Assembly (NCBI GenBank): GCA_032718475.1 | Contig: JAUCBJ010001067.1 | Location: 1 to 42,906 of the forward strand | Direction of reading: 5' to 3' | DNA from: Nemertoderma westbladi | Lineage: Eukaryota > Xenacoelomorpha > Nemertodermatida > Nemertodermatidae | Length of the DNA: 42,906 bases | The notes under the pieces: model-generated | Told to the model about the DNA's origin: nothing | Databases searched by the model: none | Seen by the model: only the letters and a program-made list of their open reading frames with translations | Made by a program: the position numbers and the translations under genes | Shown here: in pieces, positions 9,031 to 19,275 of the stretch | Layout: every line of letters starts with the position of its first letter | How positions within the stretch are numbered: position 1 is the first letter of the stretch

Positions 9031-11133
9031 ATGTCTGACACCCAGCAAAACCTGTCAGACAGTCTAATCGATACAACCATCTGTGACACAGATAGGAGTG
9101 TGGAGCGATTAAGAAAGGAGTTCAGCTCACCTCCTACTGAAAGAAAGGTCATCCCTCCAGTAGAAGTATCAGACCCTAAGCTAATCCAACACCGTAGGTC
9201 TATCATCGGCACTCGGGCCCAAGTCAAACGGAACCAGGAAGCAGCTGTCCCACAGCAGCAACAGCCTAGTCAAGAAACTTGTTCCCAGCAATCCGATAGC
9301 TCCAGTAATTCGGATACTGTCGAGCTGACCCCCGAACGCGGATTGCAGATGGCGGCTAAAGCCTACTCGGACCCCCTTCTGACCCTTCCTGCCGCAGTGC
9401 TAACTACTATATTGATTGCGGTGGAGGAACATCAAGCCGATTGGGCGAGAAATAAGCGAGCGACCCAAGACAATTATGCGGGATACGCCAGGGAAGAATT
9501 GATGTCTATTGTCGAGTCACAATGGAACTTTCCCGGACCCGGACTTCCATTAGATCTGTCCGAGGCTACTTGGGAAGATATACACAGGATGGGAGTGACT
9601 AAAGATACAATGGATCCAGCTGTTTGGAAGAGGTCGGCAGCAGGATATGTGCAGGGATTCTTCGGCTCCTTGGAGCGATTGGAAGAACAACTGTTTCGAC
9701 AACCCCTAGGACCTCAAGATCAGGAAAAGCTGCTATATCAAGTACACGAAAGAACACTGCGCATTAGACTAATCCTATCAGCCTTTGAGGAAACTTCCAA
9801 AAGAAGACAGGACACGTCGCTGCAGGTTGCTGTCAAAACTTGGTTCCAGCGGGTAGGTCTCAAAGTACAAGAAACGGACCAGTGGAAATCCCAGCTGTCT
9901 GAGAGACTAACCTATGAAGAACCAACCGATGCCACCCTTTCTCAAGTGGAAGGCGAAGAGACCGCAGAGAGACCACGAACGAGAGACGCCATCGACATAT
10001 ATCTGTCCGACTATCAGCGATTCCTAGGAGACGAAGAGTTGAGGAGACGGCTGTCTGGACTTTCCCCTAATAGTGAAGGAACCCAACTTGTGTTGGACGC
10101 AATCGACACTGAGATGATAGCTGCGGACCAAGCTAAATTTGATGAACGTCTCCGCATAGCTAGAGCTCAAGAAGAACAAGTAAAGAAAAGGCGGATTGAA
10201 GACAAAAAGGCAGCAGCAATAGCAGCGGCAATGGCAACAGCAGAAGCAGACAGAAAGGCGGAAAGAAAGGCGGCAGAAGCAGCGGCCGAAGCGGAAATAA
10301 AAGCGGCAGAGGCAAAAGCAGAAGCAGACAGAAAGGCGGCAGAAGCAGCGGCCGAAGCGGAAATAAAGGCGGCGGAGGCAAAAGCAGAAGCAGACAGAAA
10401 GGCGGCGGAGGCAAAAGCAGAAGCAGACAGAAAGGCGGAAAGAAAGGCGGCGGAAGCAGTGGCAGAAGCAGAACGGAGAGCGTCTGAGGAGACCGCCCAG
10501 CTGGAGTTAGAAGATCTGCAGCAGACGCAAGACAGCATCGGTAGGCAGTTAACAGACAGTCGAATGCAGATGATGAGTCGATCTACTTCCAAATGCCAAG
10601 GCTATACAACATCATCGGAGGAAGGGGATACCACCGATCCTGAAGGTGGAGGAAATCAATCTCGTCTCAGTAGACGTAGAAGAACATCTCACCATCATAA
10701 ATTGCCTGATTTGCCCCCAGCCGTTAGAAGACAATTAGCTAGCACAACAGTAGGTAGTACAGAATCCACAGACCGAATTATTACCGTCAACAGACTCCCT
10801 ACTATAACAGATGAGCCTGAAATAATTAGGCCTTTTCTCGAAGCCACCCCTTTGGTGCTAGAGACACCTGTACTCCCTGAAACAAACTCTAAATTCCATT
10901 TACACAGTACTACACTGCATGCACCCGGTAGAACAGTCCATGAAAATATCCCTGTCCTGGAAGCTGAGAGAGAAATCAAAGATTTGTCTCCTGTCGTCCC
11001 GCGTCAGCCCGCTACAATGTTGGCGACTCCCGCTTCGGCGGTCGAGTGGGTAGAGGAGGGACGGCGGGGGATGAATCTCCTGCTCGGACAGATGCAGGAG
11101 ACTGTCCACCAACTTAAGGGAACAGTAAGGTAA
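9031..11133 (+). CDS. Retrotransposon ORF1: long N-terminal Gag extension with coiled coil
   Basis: A 700-residue ORF starting ATG in a context with A at -3 (AACATGT). Residues 1-100 are Ser/Gln-rich and likely disordered. Residues about 105-300 look folded and mostly helical, with no family I recognise. Residues about 370-495 form a highly charged helix with a 22-residue repeat built of ADRKAAEA and AEIKAAEA (66-bp DNA repeat). The rest is low complexity until a final helical stretch before the stop. It ends at TAA (11131-11133), and the next ORF continues in the same frame with no frameshift. Typical BEL/Pao Gag starts shortly before DUF1759, so this adds about 700 residues. Probably the N-terminal part of Gag. 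Confidence 0.75.
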   Translation: MSDTQQNLSDSLIDTTICDTDRSVERLRKEFSSPPTERKVIPPVEVSDPKLIQHRRSIIGTRAQVKRNQEAAVPQQQQPSQETCSQQSDSSSNSDTVELTPERGLQMAAKAYSDPLLTLPAAVLTTILIAVEEHQADWARNKRATQDNYAGYAREELMSIVESQWNFPGPGLPLDLSEATWEDIHRMGVTKDTMDPAVWKRSAAGYVQGFFGSLERLEEQLFRQPLGPQDQEKLLYQVHERTLRIRLILSAFEETSKRRQDTSLQVAVKTWFQRVGLKVQETDQWKSQLSERLTYEEPTDATLSQVEGEETAERPRTRDAIDIYLSDYQRFLGDEELRRRLSGLSPNSEGTQLVLDAIDTEMIAADQAKFDERLRIARAQEEQVKKRRIEDKKAAAIAAAMATAEADRKAERKAAEAAAEAEIKAAEAKAEADRKAAEAAAEAEIKAAEAKAEADRKAAEAKAEADRKAERKAAEAVAEAERRASEETAQLELEDLQQTQDSIGRQLTDSRMQMMSRSTSKCQGYTTSSEEGDTTDPEGGGNQSRLSRRRRTSHHHKLPDLPPAVRRQLASTTVGSTESTDRIITVNRLPTITDEPEIIRPFLEATPLVLETPVLPETNSKFHLHSTTLHAPGRTVHENIPVLEAEREIKDLSPVVPRQPATMLATPASAVEWVEEGRRGMNLLLGQMQETVHQLKGTVR

Positions 11134-11140
11134 GGTAGAG
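11128..11140 (+). promoter_or_regulatory. In-frame stop inside a splice-donor-like sequence
   Basis: ORF1 and ORF2 share one frame and are separated only by TAA at 11131. The surrounding bases AGTAAGGTAAGGTAG contain two overlapping matches to the metazoan 5' splice-site consensus (AG/GTAAGG). It could be a recent nonsense mutation, a read-through codon or a donor site. The sequence alone cannot decide. Confidence 0.4.
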
Positions 11141-13770
11141 CAGAGTTGCAAGAAGTGCAGCAAAGTATCGCACTAGAACGCGACAAATTAGTCAACATAC
11201 AAAAGGGCATACCAATACCCCCAGTAACATTGTGTCAACCTGTTAGGTCTGAAGTATTACATGCGCAAGGTGTGGAGCCTACACGCATCTATACTGCTAG
11301 TGAAGTAGAAACTCCTATAGCAAACCCTATTAAGGGTGATTATAAATCTGTTGTTAATGATATTCCCTATAGACCTGATAATGATCCGAGAAATTTATAT
11401 ACCGATAATTCGATATTAAATAACACGATGGCCCAAGAAAGCTTTACGCGTCAGATGGCTAGAACAGAAGCCCGCCAAGCGGTCAAAGTGGGAGAGATCG
11501 TCAAATTCAATGGAGATGAGATGAAATGGTTACCTTTCAATGAATATTACAAAGACAGCATACAGAACTCTGTACTATCTAACGGAGAGAAACTTAGGTT
11601 CCTCATCAAGTGCTTGGAAGGACCTCCCAAGTTAATGGCGTTAAAGTTTATTGGACATCCAGAAGGATTAAGACAAGTTTGGGATACATTAAACATCAGG
11701 TATGGTAACAAGGATAACATAGCTAAGTATTTGTATGCAAAATTAGTAGCCCCCCGAAACTTCCTTAGTAGCGGGATTATAGAGTTTTCCAATGAGATTC
11801 AGGAGATCTGTAGACAATTGGACTGGTTAGGTAAGTCTCATGAATATCAGAGTTCCATGGTTATTGGAGCCGTAGTCTCTACTTTACCAAAGGGTGGAGT
11901 ATGTACACGCTGGGACAAGAAAGTGTTGTACATGAATGAACAACAACGACGAAGCCCTACCATGGCTGATCTCATGTCCTTCTTAGATAGTGAAGTAAAA
12001 TTACAACTCATAAAGCAGTCCAGAGAGAAAACATCGGAAAATAAGGTAAGTGAGAAACCCGTTTCTAGGAGAAGGATAATACCAGTGTGTTATACTGATG
12101 ACGGCGAAAGCCAAGCTTCTCAAGAAGAGGACAGCGGGAAAGACACAGCAAAATCTTACTATGACAACAAGACCTATAAAGACGTAAGTAAATACAAGTC
12201 TCGAACCAGTGACAGGAGAGAACAGGTAACAACAACTCCTCCTACGTCTCCTAAGAGAATTCACGGAAGAAAGCCCGAAGAAAGAACGAGAGTGCATAAC
12301 GTTACCCAAGGTAAAGTGAGTAACATCAAACCAAAATGTGCGCTGTGCGACGGGCCCCACCGTTTGAGTGCGTGTGCTGAATTTCTAAAGAAATCCCTTG
12401 TAGACAGACGTACAGTCCTGTGGAATAAGCGGTTATGCTATAATTGCCTCAGATCAGGACACCAACGGCGAACCTGTTACTCCGACGTAAAGTGTGCAAA
12501 GTGTGGCGCGAAACATCACATCTTGTTACACAGTGAGTTCGAACGAGACAACCCGAGTCAGGTAAGTGAGCCCGAACTACATGTCCAATTCAGTGATGTA
12601 AATGACACTGATCAAGAATCTGAGATGGAAGGATTCTATACGGACGAATTCTCCGACGCCAACGAATCCTGTTACCTAATAAATACCGCAGTGTATCGAG
12701 CACTTACTTACGAAAAGGACACCGACAATGAGTTCCCCCCAACTACCTTTGACAGACAACCATCTTGGAAAGCTCCAACTTCCAACGTAGGAATCAGAGA
12801 ATTTCCTGTAGTGCAGGTAAGAGTTCACGGTCCTAACAAAAGTTACATAGTGAACGCCCTCCTTGACTCCGGCAGCACAGGAACATTCATCGATCAAGAA
12901 CTAGCCGAAGATATCTTTGCTGGACAACCCAAATTCTGGACTAAATTGAATATGTCAGGAATTATGCAGGTTTGGAAATCTACCCTAACGGCAGATTACT
13001 ATGTAGGTGTGTTGTCCACCCCCCAGGATAAATTAGGAGCACAAGGTATAAGGTCGGTAAAAATGGTGGCTATAAAGAACTTTGCTACTACCCAAGCAGA
13101 CCTTTATAATTGGGACGAGGATGCGAGCATCCAACATCTTAAGATACCTCGATTCCAGACAGATTATCCTGGAGTGCAAATACTCATCGGCCAAAACGCG
13201 CATGAGGCGCTCGAGACATTGGAGAAACGGCCTGCTCAACCGCAGCCATTACAAACCTATGCGGTAAGAACTAGAGTAGGTTGGTACTTTACTGGCCCTT
13301 CCCGTAGAACTCTCAAAGAGAGATTACCTCAACAACAGGTATACCAAGTAAAGGAATGGGAAGTGGAGAGCAGTGATGTGGACGATCCAACTGAGGGAAC
13401 ACCATACTCCTCAGATAATGACGATATTAACTCCAATGTAGATCAATGGAGACATTGCCTTGGGACGATTAATCCAGCCGACATCGCTTCCAGAGGAGCA
13501 ACTCCTCAAGAACTGATAGATACTCCAGGCTGGTTAGGTGGATCCGACTTCTTAAGTAAAGAAGAAGAAGAATGGCCTCCTCATCTTACCACGGCGGAGA
13601 GTAGACAGGCCAAGGGAGCGGAGAAAGTAACACAACAACTCAATCGCCCAGCTAGTCGTTTATGTTTACTGGAAAGAGACCGAAAACTGTCCGGAAACTA
13701 TGGAAGGCAAGATACTCTTCCTACGACCACTTCCCTAATCCGACAAATATCTAGGGACTCCATAACGTAA
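11134..13770 (+). CDS. Retrotransposon ORF2: Gag (DUF1759), zinc knuckles, DUF1758 protease, RNase H tail
   Basis: Open for 879 codons in the ORF1 frame, with no ATG until about 11428 (MAQESF). From 11146, residues about 115-190 match DUF1759 (VKFNGDEMKWLPF, then LRFLIKCLEGPP). Residues about 398-455 hold three Cys/His clusters starting CALCDGPH and CYNCLRSGHQRRTC. Residues about 570-585 contain LLDSGSTGTFID, the catalytic loop of the DUF1758 aspartic protease, which cleaves the polyprotein in the particle. At about residue 768 the text jumps to WRHCLGTINPADIASRG, the RNase H-end motif of Pao polymerases. The roughly 550 or more residues of reverse transcriptase and RNase H that should lie between are gone, and no integrase follows. 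The frame survives across the join. Translation needs read-through, splicing or the internal ATG. Confidence 0.88.
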   Translation, partial: GRAELQEVQQSIALERDKLVNIQKGIPIPPVTLCQPVRSEVLHAQGVEPTRIYTASEVETPIANPIKGDYKSVVNDIPYRPDNDPRNLYTDNSILNNTMAQESFTRQMARTEARQAVKVGEIVKFNGDEMKWLPFNEYYKDSIQNSVLSNGEKLRFLIKCLEGPPKLMALKFIGHPEGLRQVWDTLNIRYGNKDNIAKYLYAKLVAPRNFLSSGIIEFSNEIQEICRQLDWLGKSHEYQSSMVIGAVVSTLPKGGVCTRWDKKVLYMNEQQRRSPTMADLMSFLDSEVKLQLIKQSREKTSENKVSEKPVSRRRIIPVCYTDDGESQASQEEDSGKDTAKSYYDNKTYKDVSKYKSRTSDRREQVTTTPPTSPKRIHGRKPEERTRVHNVTQGKVSNIKPKCALCDGPHRLSACAEFLKKSLVDRRTVLWNKRLCYNCLRSGHQRRTCYSDVKCAKCGAKHHILLHSEFERDNPSQVSEPELHVQFSDVNDTDQESEMEGFYTDEFSDANESCYLINTAVYRALTYEKDTDNEFPPTTFDRQPSWKAPTSNVGIREFPVVQVRVHGPNKSYIVNALLDSGSTGTFIDQELAEDIFAGQPKFWTKLNMSGIMQVWKSTLTADYYVGVLSTPQDKLGAQGIRSVKMVAIKNFATTQADLYNWDEDASIQHLKIPRFQTDYPGVQILIGQNAHEALETLEKRPAQPQPLQTYAVRTRVGWYFTGPSRRTLKERLPQQQVYQVKEWEVESSDVDDPTEGTPYSSDNDDINSNVDQWRHCLGTINPADIASRGATPQELIDTPGWLGGSDFLSKEEEEWPPHLTTAESRQAKGAEKVTQQLNRPASRLCLLERDRKLSGNYGRQDTLPTTTSLIRQISRDSIT
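13434..13452 (+). other. Junction of the reverse transcriptase deletion
   Basis: The protease-side sequence ends in an acidic segment (DNDDINSN, about 13417-13440) and the RNase H tail begins at about 13449. The exact breakpoint is unknown without an intact relative. Confidence 0.6.
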
Positions 13771-15379
13771 TAACATATGGAGTGGGCGTGTGACTATATC
13801 ATTTTATATTTGTTTTTATTTTATATTTATGTATGTATTATTATGTAATTTTATTATAATCGTTTTCTTTAATTTTATTTAGTAGAATGTTATTTTAGTG
13901 ATTATTTAGTAGATTAGTGCAATATATTAGTGTTTATTACGTACGTAATTACTTATAATATATATTTAGTGCGACGGCGAGAAATAATTATTTTTCTCTT
14001 TCCTTACTGTCCGTATCCTATTATAAATACGTGACTACAGTAAGATGAAATGTCTGTACTTATTAAAGTACAATAAAGCTCCTACTATATTTAAGTATTA
14101 TTGGTAGGCAGAGTATTAGGAATGCAAAGTTCAGATCCTCATGTCTCAGCTAAACCAAGCTCTGGGTAGACCTTGGAAACGACTTGCCTCTTCACACTGA
14201 CATTGCTTCGTGCGATATTGCTCTCATACCATATATAATAATACATATAGTAGCGTGATGTCCCTATAACAGTAGCGTAAAACGCAAATAAATCTGTTAA
14301 ACCTTTTGACCATCTGTAATTCTAGTCGATTAAGATATCGCGGCACCCACCGATATACTTGAAAGACAAATTCTAGAATCAGTGGTTAACGTCCCCAGAC
14401 AAGTTCTGGAATAAATCGGTGCCCATCTTAAATATTAATTTAATATTTAGTAAAAATCTGTAAAATTCAGGTCCTTTGAAATTTCTAGTCAATTAAGATA
14501 TCGCAGCACTTACCGATACTCTTAAAAGACAATTTTATAGAATTAAGGATCCTATGTCCCCAGACCTGCTCTGGAATCAAATTGTGTCAATTTTAACATC
14601 AAATAATAAAATTCACGGGAATAAATTCAAATTCATATTTTAAATGAATTTCATAAATTGTCATTTTGTACAATTTATAACATTCCCAAAATTCCATTAA
14701 TTAATAGATCATGGGAGCGGAGATTCATCCTATTGAGTGTATTAGAGTGTGAGAATCTCCAACATATAGTCAATAGCCGATAAAATTAATAAAATCATGC
14801 ATAAAGAGGATATTGACAATTAAATAATTATTATTAAATAGCATCCCAGATCTGTATGCATGAGAATTACCCTAATTCTACCGCTAGCATTCCATAATGT
14901 CACCATAGCAACACCCACGCTAGAATTAGAAGCAATCAAAAGAACAATAGAAAGCTTGTCCCATTGCATAGCATAGAGAATACATAGCACACTGTTAGTA
15001 TCCAAGGATACACAGTAATAACGTGACATTCTGGAAGGCACTGACTAACGGACAAATGGCCTGTATGTGTACAATTGGTGACAGTTGTGTGGAATTTGTG
15101 CGTTTGTAGGTGAATGTTACTGCTAAGGTGTGTTTACAGTAGCTAGTCGCAATTGTGAAAGTAGCCCAACTCTCCTATAGAAAGAACCTAAAGTGGATTC
15201 AAGCCTTTGGGACGGACAGTGGAGTGACTTGTGCCGGTTATCGTTGTCGTGCTGTTGCTACATGTTGGCGTAAACACCGCGACGACGGTACATCGGCGCT
15301 GAGAATCCCACTGTCCGGGGGCAAAGAGAGGTAGGCAGCGACGTCCGCTCGCCTAAACATAAACTCATTTCGATATTAA
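13771..15379. other. Retrotransposon internal region without recognised genes
   Basis: Polymerase C-terminus and integrase would be expected here, but no long ORF is found. It includes a two-copy repeat with a 163-bp offset, marked by 'ttctagtc.attaagatatcgc' at 14320 and 14483. The segment 15,040-15,379 is less AT-rich and ends in a splice-acceptor-like stretch, with 'attaac' followed by 'cagatagcag', just before the third ORF. Confidence 0.5.
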
Positions 15380-16850
15380 CAAACTCAGATAGCAGATATA
15401 ACGGAGTTGATAGAAGATGATCTTGGTATCAGGGAGCGATATACTCTACCTTTACAAGCATTTGTGGATAGCTTGATACGCGGTGAAACCGATCCAACCA
15501 TTACGGAGGACGATGGTCGTTATATCGAACCGCCGATGTCCCAAGAGCAACTTACGCGTGAATTGGACTATCGAAAATTCACCGCTCGCTATACGCATCG
15601 TAATAGTACGTATATGGACTTCCTAACTACCGGCCATCCTATCGATATACATGATACGGACGATGTAGACACCGAAAGGGAAATGGTTCTATTTAAATAT
15701 CATACCCAGCGGAGTCATAACGATAAACCGAGAATAGATCACGAAAATTCTATTCGTAACAGACTGGGAAGACGAACCAATATGTCTAGAATCTGAGGAG
15801 ATTCAACCTATCGCGCCCCGGAACAGCGACAACGATTACATCATAGAATGGTATCAAGGTCCACAGTGTCTCACTGCGTACAATTATCGCCATGCCAACT
15901 ATGTTTCTCGGCAACGTTGTCGGTTATGCGCATCGAGAGACCATGTTACGCCCATGGACACAAACGTCGTCCGCTGTTCCTATTTCCACGAACAACCGGC
16001 GATGGAAATTTATTGCGCGTATTGCAGACTCAATAACTTGCACATTTTTGCGGTTTGCCCTCAATTTATGACTCAATGTCACCATTGTCAACTAAAGGGA
16101 CACGCCAGTTTCGATTGCCCTTTTAATCACGATTTGGAAAGCGTAGATGAAATGATCACACTACGTTACATCAGAGCTTGGGAAGCGAACGCTGATTTAC
16201 ATTGTGATTCGTGCCATCGCTATTATCCCGGACGCGCTTACGAAGGAGTTTATGCGTTCCATCCTTATCTATTCGCTTCGGTTGAACAGAAATCACGCAT
16301 ATCGAGTTACGACCTACTGAAGCGCGTCGGAGAATGTATCTCAACCAAGTTCGTACGCAAATTTCTCAGGAGTGTTAATCCTAGCGACCTTCATTCCTAT
16401 AACTTAATCAATTATATCCGTCAGGATCCGGACTATGGAGACTTGTTTGTTAACTCACACCCCGAGTTACAGGAAGTATATCGACGGCCTTACGAATACC
16501 GAGCCCGCGAACGCGAGTTGGAAAGAACCATTAAACCCCGGAGGTTTCTAACTGCCTATGGTCCACCCACGGCCCTCGTTCAGACCACTCATAAAGGACC
16601 CGTAAGAGCGGCTGTCTTGAAACGAGCTCTCAAAGCCGTTAGACCCCTCTCCCCTGACGTTGATGTCAATCAACCCGGTACTTCGACTGGCGGATACACC
16701 GACCATAATCCTACACCCTCTGATGTAATCATATTGCACCCTTCACCCAGGAGTTATAGCCCTCCTTGTAAAGTGGCTCGCCCCAAAGAGAAAAGGACTC
16801 TGGCTAGCTTTAAAAAACTGCGTAAACGCCGTCCGCGCAAGAAAGACTAA
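15380..16850 (+). CDS. Retrotransposon third ORF: cysteine-rich protein with basic C-terminus, split by a +1 frame change
   Basis: The frame open from 15380 encodes an acidic N-terminal part up to 15796. A second frame, open from 15738, continues to 16850. The apparent coding sense passes from one to the other between about 15738 and 15760, so a single-base indel or a programmed shift is implied. There is no good ATG at the beginning; the acceptor-like 'gatagcag' at 15388-15395 suggests translation from a spliced mRNA. The second part has about twelve cysteines in CxxC pairs with nearby histidines (CRLC, CAYC, CHHCQLKGH, CDSC), like zinc ribbons or knuckles. It ends in a proline-rich linker and a strongly basic tail (KKLRKRRPRKKD), a likely nuclear or RNA-binding signal. 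There is no signal peptide or membrane segment, so it is not an envelope protein. I recognise no family. An accessory RNA-binding regulator is an inference. Confidence 0.6.
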
Positions 16851-16928
16851 CTGTTTAGAGTATTTATGTATATTAGAAACTGTGATTTTGTATATTTTAT
16901 AGACTCAAATCCCATTTTCTGGGAGCGG

Positions 16929-18190
16929 TGTAAAAGCTTCTGTGGGATATAACTGGCCCCTTTGCTTCGCAATCCAGTTTCCCCCCAGGCGCTGGAATAC
17001 TCTAAAAGGTTCTCTAACTGTACATATATTCCCCTCGCCCGCAAGGTACCGCTACAGGTGTTTTAACGGACATAAAAGTCATTCGTCTATATACCTGCTT
17101 TGGCGGACATGGTAAGGCAAAAAACCCGTAATGCACCAAATACCTTTACACGGCTTGGCCTTGATGATTCAGATTGCGACATCTAGCAGCTGGTTGCTGG
17201 CATGGAAACAGCCATTGGACGCACGGTTCTTTGTTTGGTTTGAGCCAATCAGAGCGATTTTTTCTGTCGACGTGTAGATATTCGGCCGATGATACTAGGA
17301 GTGTTCAGTCTTACTGTTTTTTGGTGATACTGTTGTGTTGTTGCTTTCTAGGCCAGGAACACCGGCTCTAGAGTCAATTCGTTTTCATACTTTAGAAGAA
17401 ACATTAGTAGGCTTAAATTATAGAGCGTATAACTGTTATCTTGTCATAACATATCATTCATATCATATCTTAACCTACCGTCTTAATGCTTTTACTGTTG
17501 TCATATTTTGTATTAGTTGGTCGAATATTATTTGGAGAACATATATAAAGAACCCAAATTTCCCAATTTTCTTGATACACTACAGGTTAGAGAGACGGGT
17601 TATATATAGCGATTGCGACTTATATTGTTGTGGTTTGTAGTGAATTTAATGCTATTTGGTAAGCACTACATGATTCGTTGCTGTTCTCTTTATATATGAT
17701 AAAATTCATTGACGGTCGGCAAATTAGTGAGCAGTATTGTGTGTTACCGGTAGTGTGCATGATTGTGACTGATAACTAAGCATTTCCTAAAGAATGCGCC
17801 TCATACGTGAATCATAAGCCTTACCGACTTGCCGTTGTGATTAGTATAAGTCATATCTCTGTTTACCTAGATAGAGCGCCACGTCCTAAAGGAACTGTTA
17901 ATATTTCCCGAAAGTGAATAATATTAGTCAGAAATTATTTATTAACGGTCAATCGAATAATACAGTAAGCTTACACTGCAATAATAATCTAAGCCCTCAG
18001 AATCCACCCCCCCCCCCCCCCCCCCCCCGGGTATATCCAGCGGGTGAATGGACGCGCACTAGGCTGGCTTCTGCTAATGTTGTGTTTATTGGTATTAAAT
18101 ATTTGTCAACTTCTAAAGTCTATTTGTAAACCAAAAAGACATATAAATTTTGGCAGGTTAAACTGCTAAAGGTCTTCAAAAGCGCGTACA
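16929..18190 (+). repeat. 3' LTR of the BEL/Pao element (1262 bp)
   Basis: Direct copy of 5554-6800. The length difference comes from the poly-C tract at about 18007-18028. It begins TGTAAAAG directly after GGGAGCGG and ends GTACA directly before the duplicated GCCTG. Confidence 0.95.
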
Positions 18191-18374
18191 GCCTGGAAGG
18201 ACCTCGTTTCCACTCACCGAAGCCCTTGACCTCGTTACTTGTAAGTTACATTTTTTTCGAGGTTTTAGAATGTTTGAATTTCCTCCCCTAGCCTTTCCAT
18301 TGCAAATTAATGGGTTGTATTTGTTCCTACTACTACTACTACTAGGATCGGCATGCTGCATTGCAGCTGCATTT

Positions 18375-18600
18375 TTAAGAATGCTGTGCCGGCTTATCGA
18401 CAAAGTTGCACCGCCACAACTCCCTATCACCCATGACATTTGCTAGATCATCCGCATCTTCAAGGCCAGTGTCCTTTAAGATGCGTCTCAAGAAAGTCAT
18501 GAGCTGTCCACCATGCTTATTCACTCCATAAGGCTGCCAAAGTACAAGATTATGCACTGGCTGGTCCTCACGGAAGCAATGTCCTGCAAAGCGGAGGCGA
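18375..18600 (-). pseudogene. LINE 3'-end fragment
   Basis: Read on the minus strand from about 18597, the text gives RLRFAGHCFRED, then LVLWQPYGVNKHGG, then DTGLEDADDLANVMGDR and ELWR. This order (FAGH...LWxP.G.RxxG...DTG...DRxxW) is the well-known C-terminal tail of many non-LTR retrotransposon polyproteins. It is only about 75 residues long with no reverse transcriptase upstream, so it is a truncated relic. Its orientation is opposite to the LINE fragment at 4741-5340. Confidence 0.65.
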
Positions 18601-18610
18601 TTTTGTTCCT

Positions 18611-18678
18611 AGAACAGTTTCCGTAGCTACAGAACAGTTACCGTAGCTACAGACCAGTTACCGTAGCTACAGAATAGT
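18611..18678. repeat. 20-bp tandem repeat, about 3.4 copies
   Basis: Units of AGAACAGTTACCGTAGCTAC at 18611, 18631 and 18651, with a diverged partial copy after 18671. Confidence 0.8.
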
Positions 18679-19275
18679 TATTGACACCAGGACCTTCCCC
18701 AATCACACCTAATTTGAGGTTTACATTTCGAAGATCGATATATTCAGTAACCCACAGCAGCCTTCTTTATCAAAAGATGAAGTTCGACGATTAACCCGGA
18801 ATCTGTTCCGACGTCAGTGAGTAAAATGCCTCAAACTCCTCGAAGACCGCCACCTAAAATAATATAGGCCTACGCCTACCTTCCCCCAACAAAATTCATG
18901 AATTCTCGATGAAGTGTACATTTGTTCTTTATCTGATGATGAAATTGTACGCCCTAGCATGTGGTTTAACATGGAACATATCGAAGAGTTGTGTAATATA
19001 ACAATAGAGGGTCTATCACCGGCAATAACAAATATATGAATTTAAGAACCATCATGCTATGGTTATTATCCTGCCAAAACAAGCGGGACACCTATCTGAA
19101 TTCCGCGTGGACATATCGGCCCATTTGGAGGACCTCAAGACAATGCCTGATCACCTTAACAGATTTAGGTTTAAAAGTCAAAGGTAATGTTAATGACAAA
19201 CCAGACAAAAGTCCTTAGTTTGTATCCAATCCAAATACGATACAACATCTGGGGTAGGGCCGTCCCAGAGTAGTC
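18679..19275. other. No gene seen
   Basis: Mixed-composition spacer. A 60-residue ORF at 19036 has no recognisable content. Confidence 0.5.

Larger units (their letters stand above)
5549..18195 (+). mobile_element. BEL/Pao LTR retrotransposon with 5-bp target duplication
   Basis: The element proper is 5554-18190, flanked by GCCTG at 5549-5553 and 18191-18195. Both LTRs begin TGTAAAAG and end GTACA. The internal region encodes a BEL/Pao-type Gag (DUF1759), zinc knuckles and a DUF1758 aspartic protease, but only the tail of RNase H. Reverse transcriptase and integrase are missing. LTR divergence is about 0.4% (five substitutions outside a poly-C tract), indicating a recent insertion. I could not identify a clear primer-binding site after 6800. 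The sequence before the 3' LTR (GGGAGCGG) is only a weak polypurine tract. It is non-autonomous as it stands. Confidence 0.93.

Noticed and set aside
10160-10592. Antisense ORFs rich in Leu/Pro or Ala/Ser opposite the Gag helix repeat
   Set aside because: They are reverse readings of the GC-biased Ala/Lys/Glu repeat of ORF1.
15848-16036. Separate small ORF inside the third retrotransposon ORF
   Set aside because: A shadow frame of the cysteine-rich coding frame.
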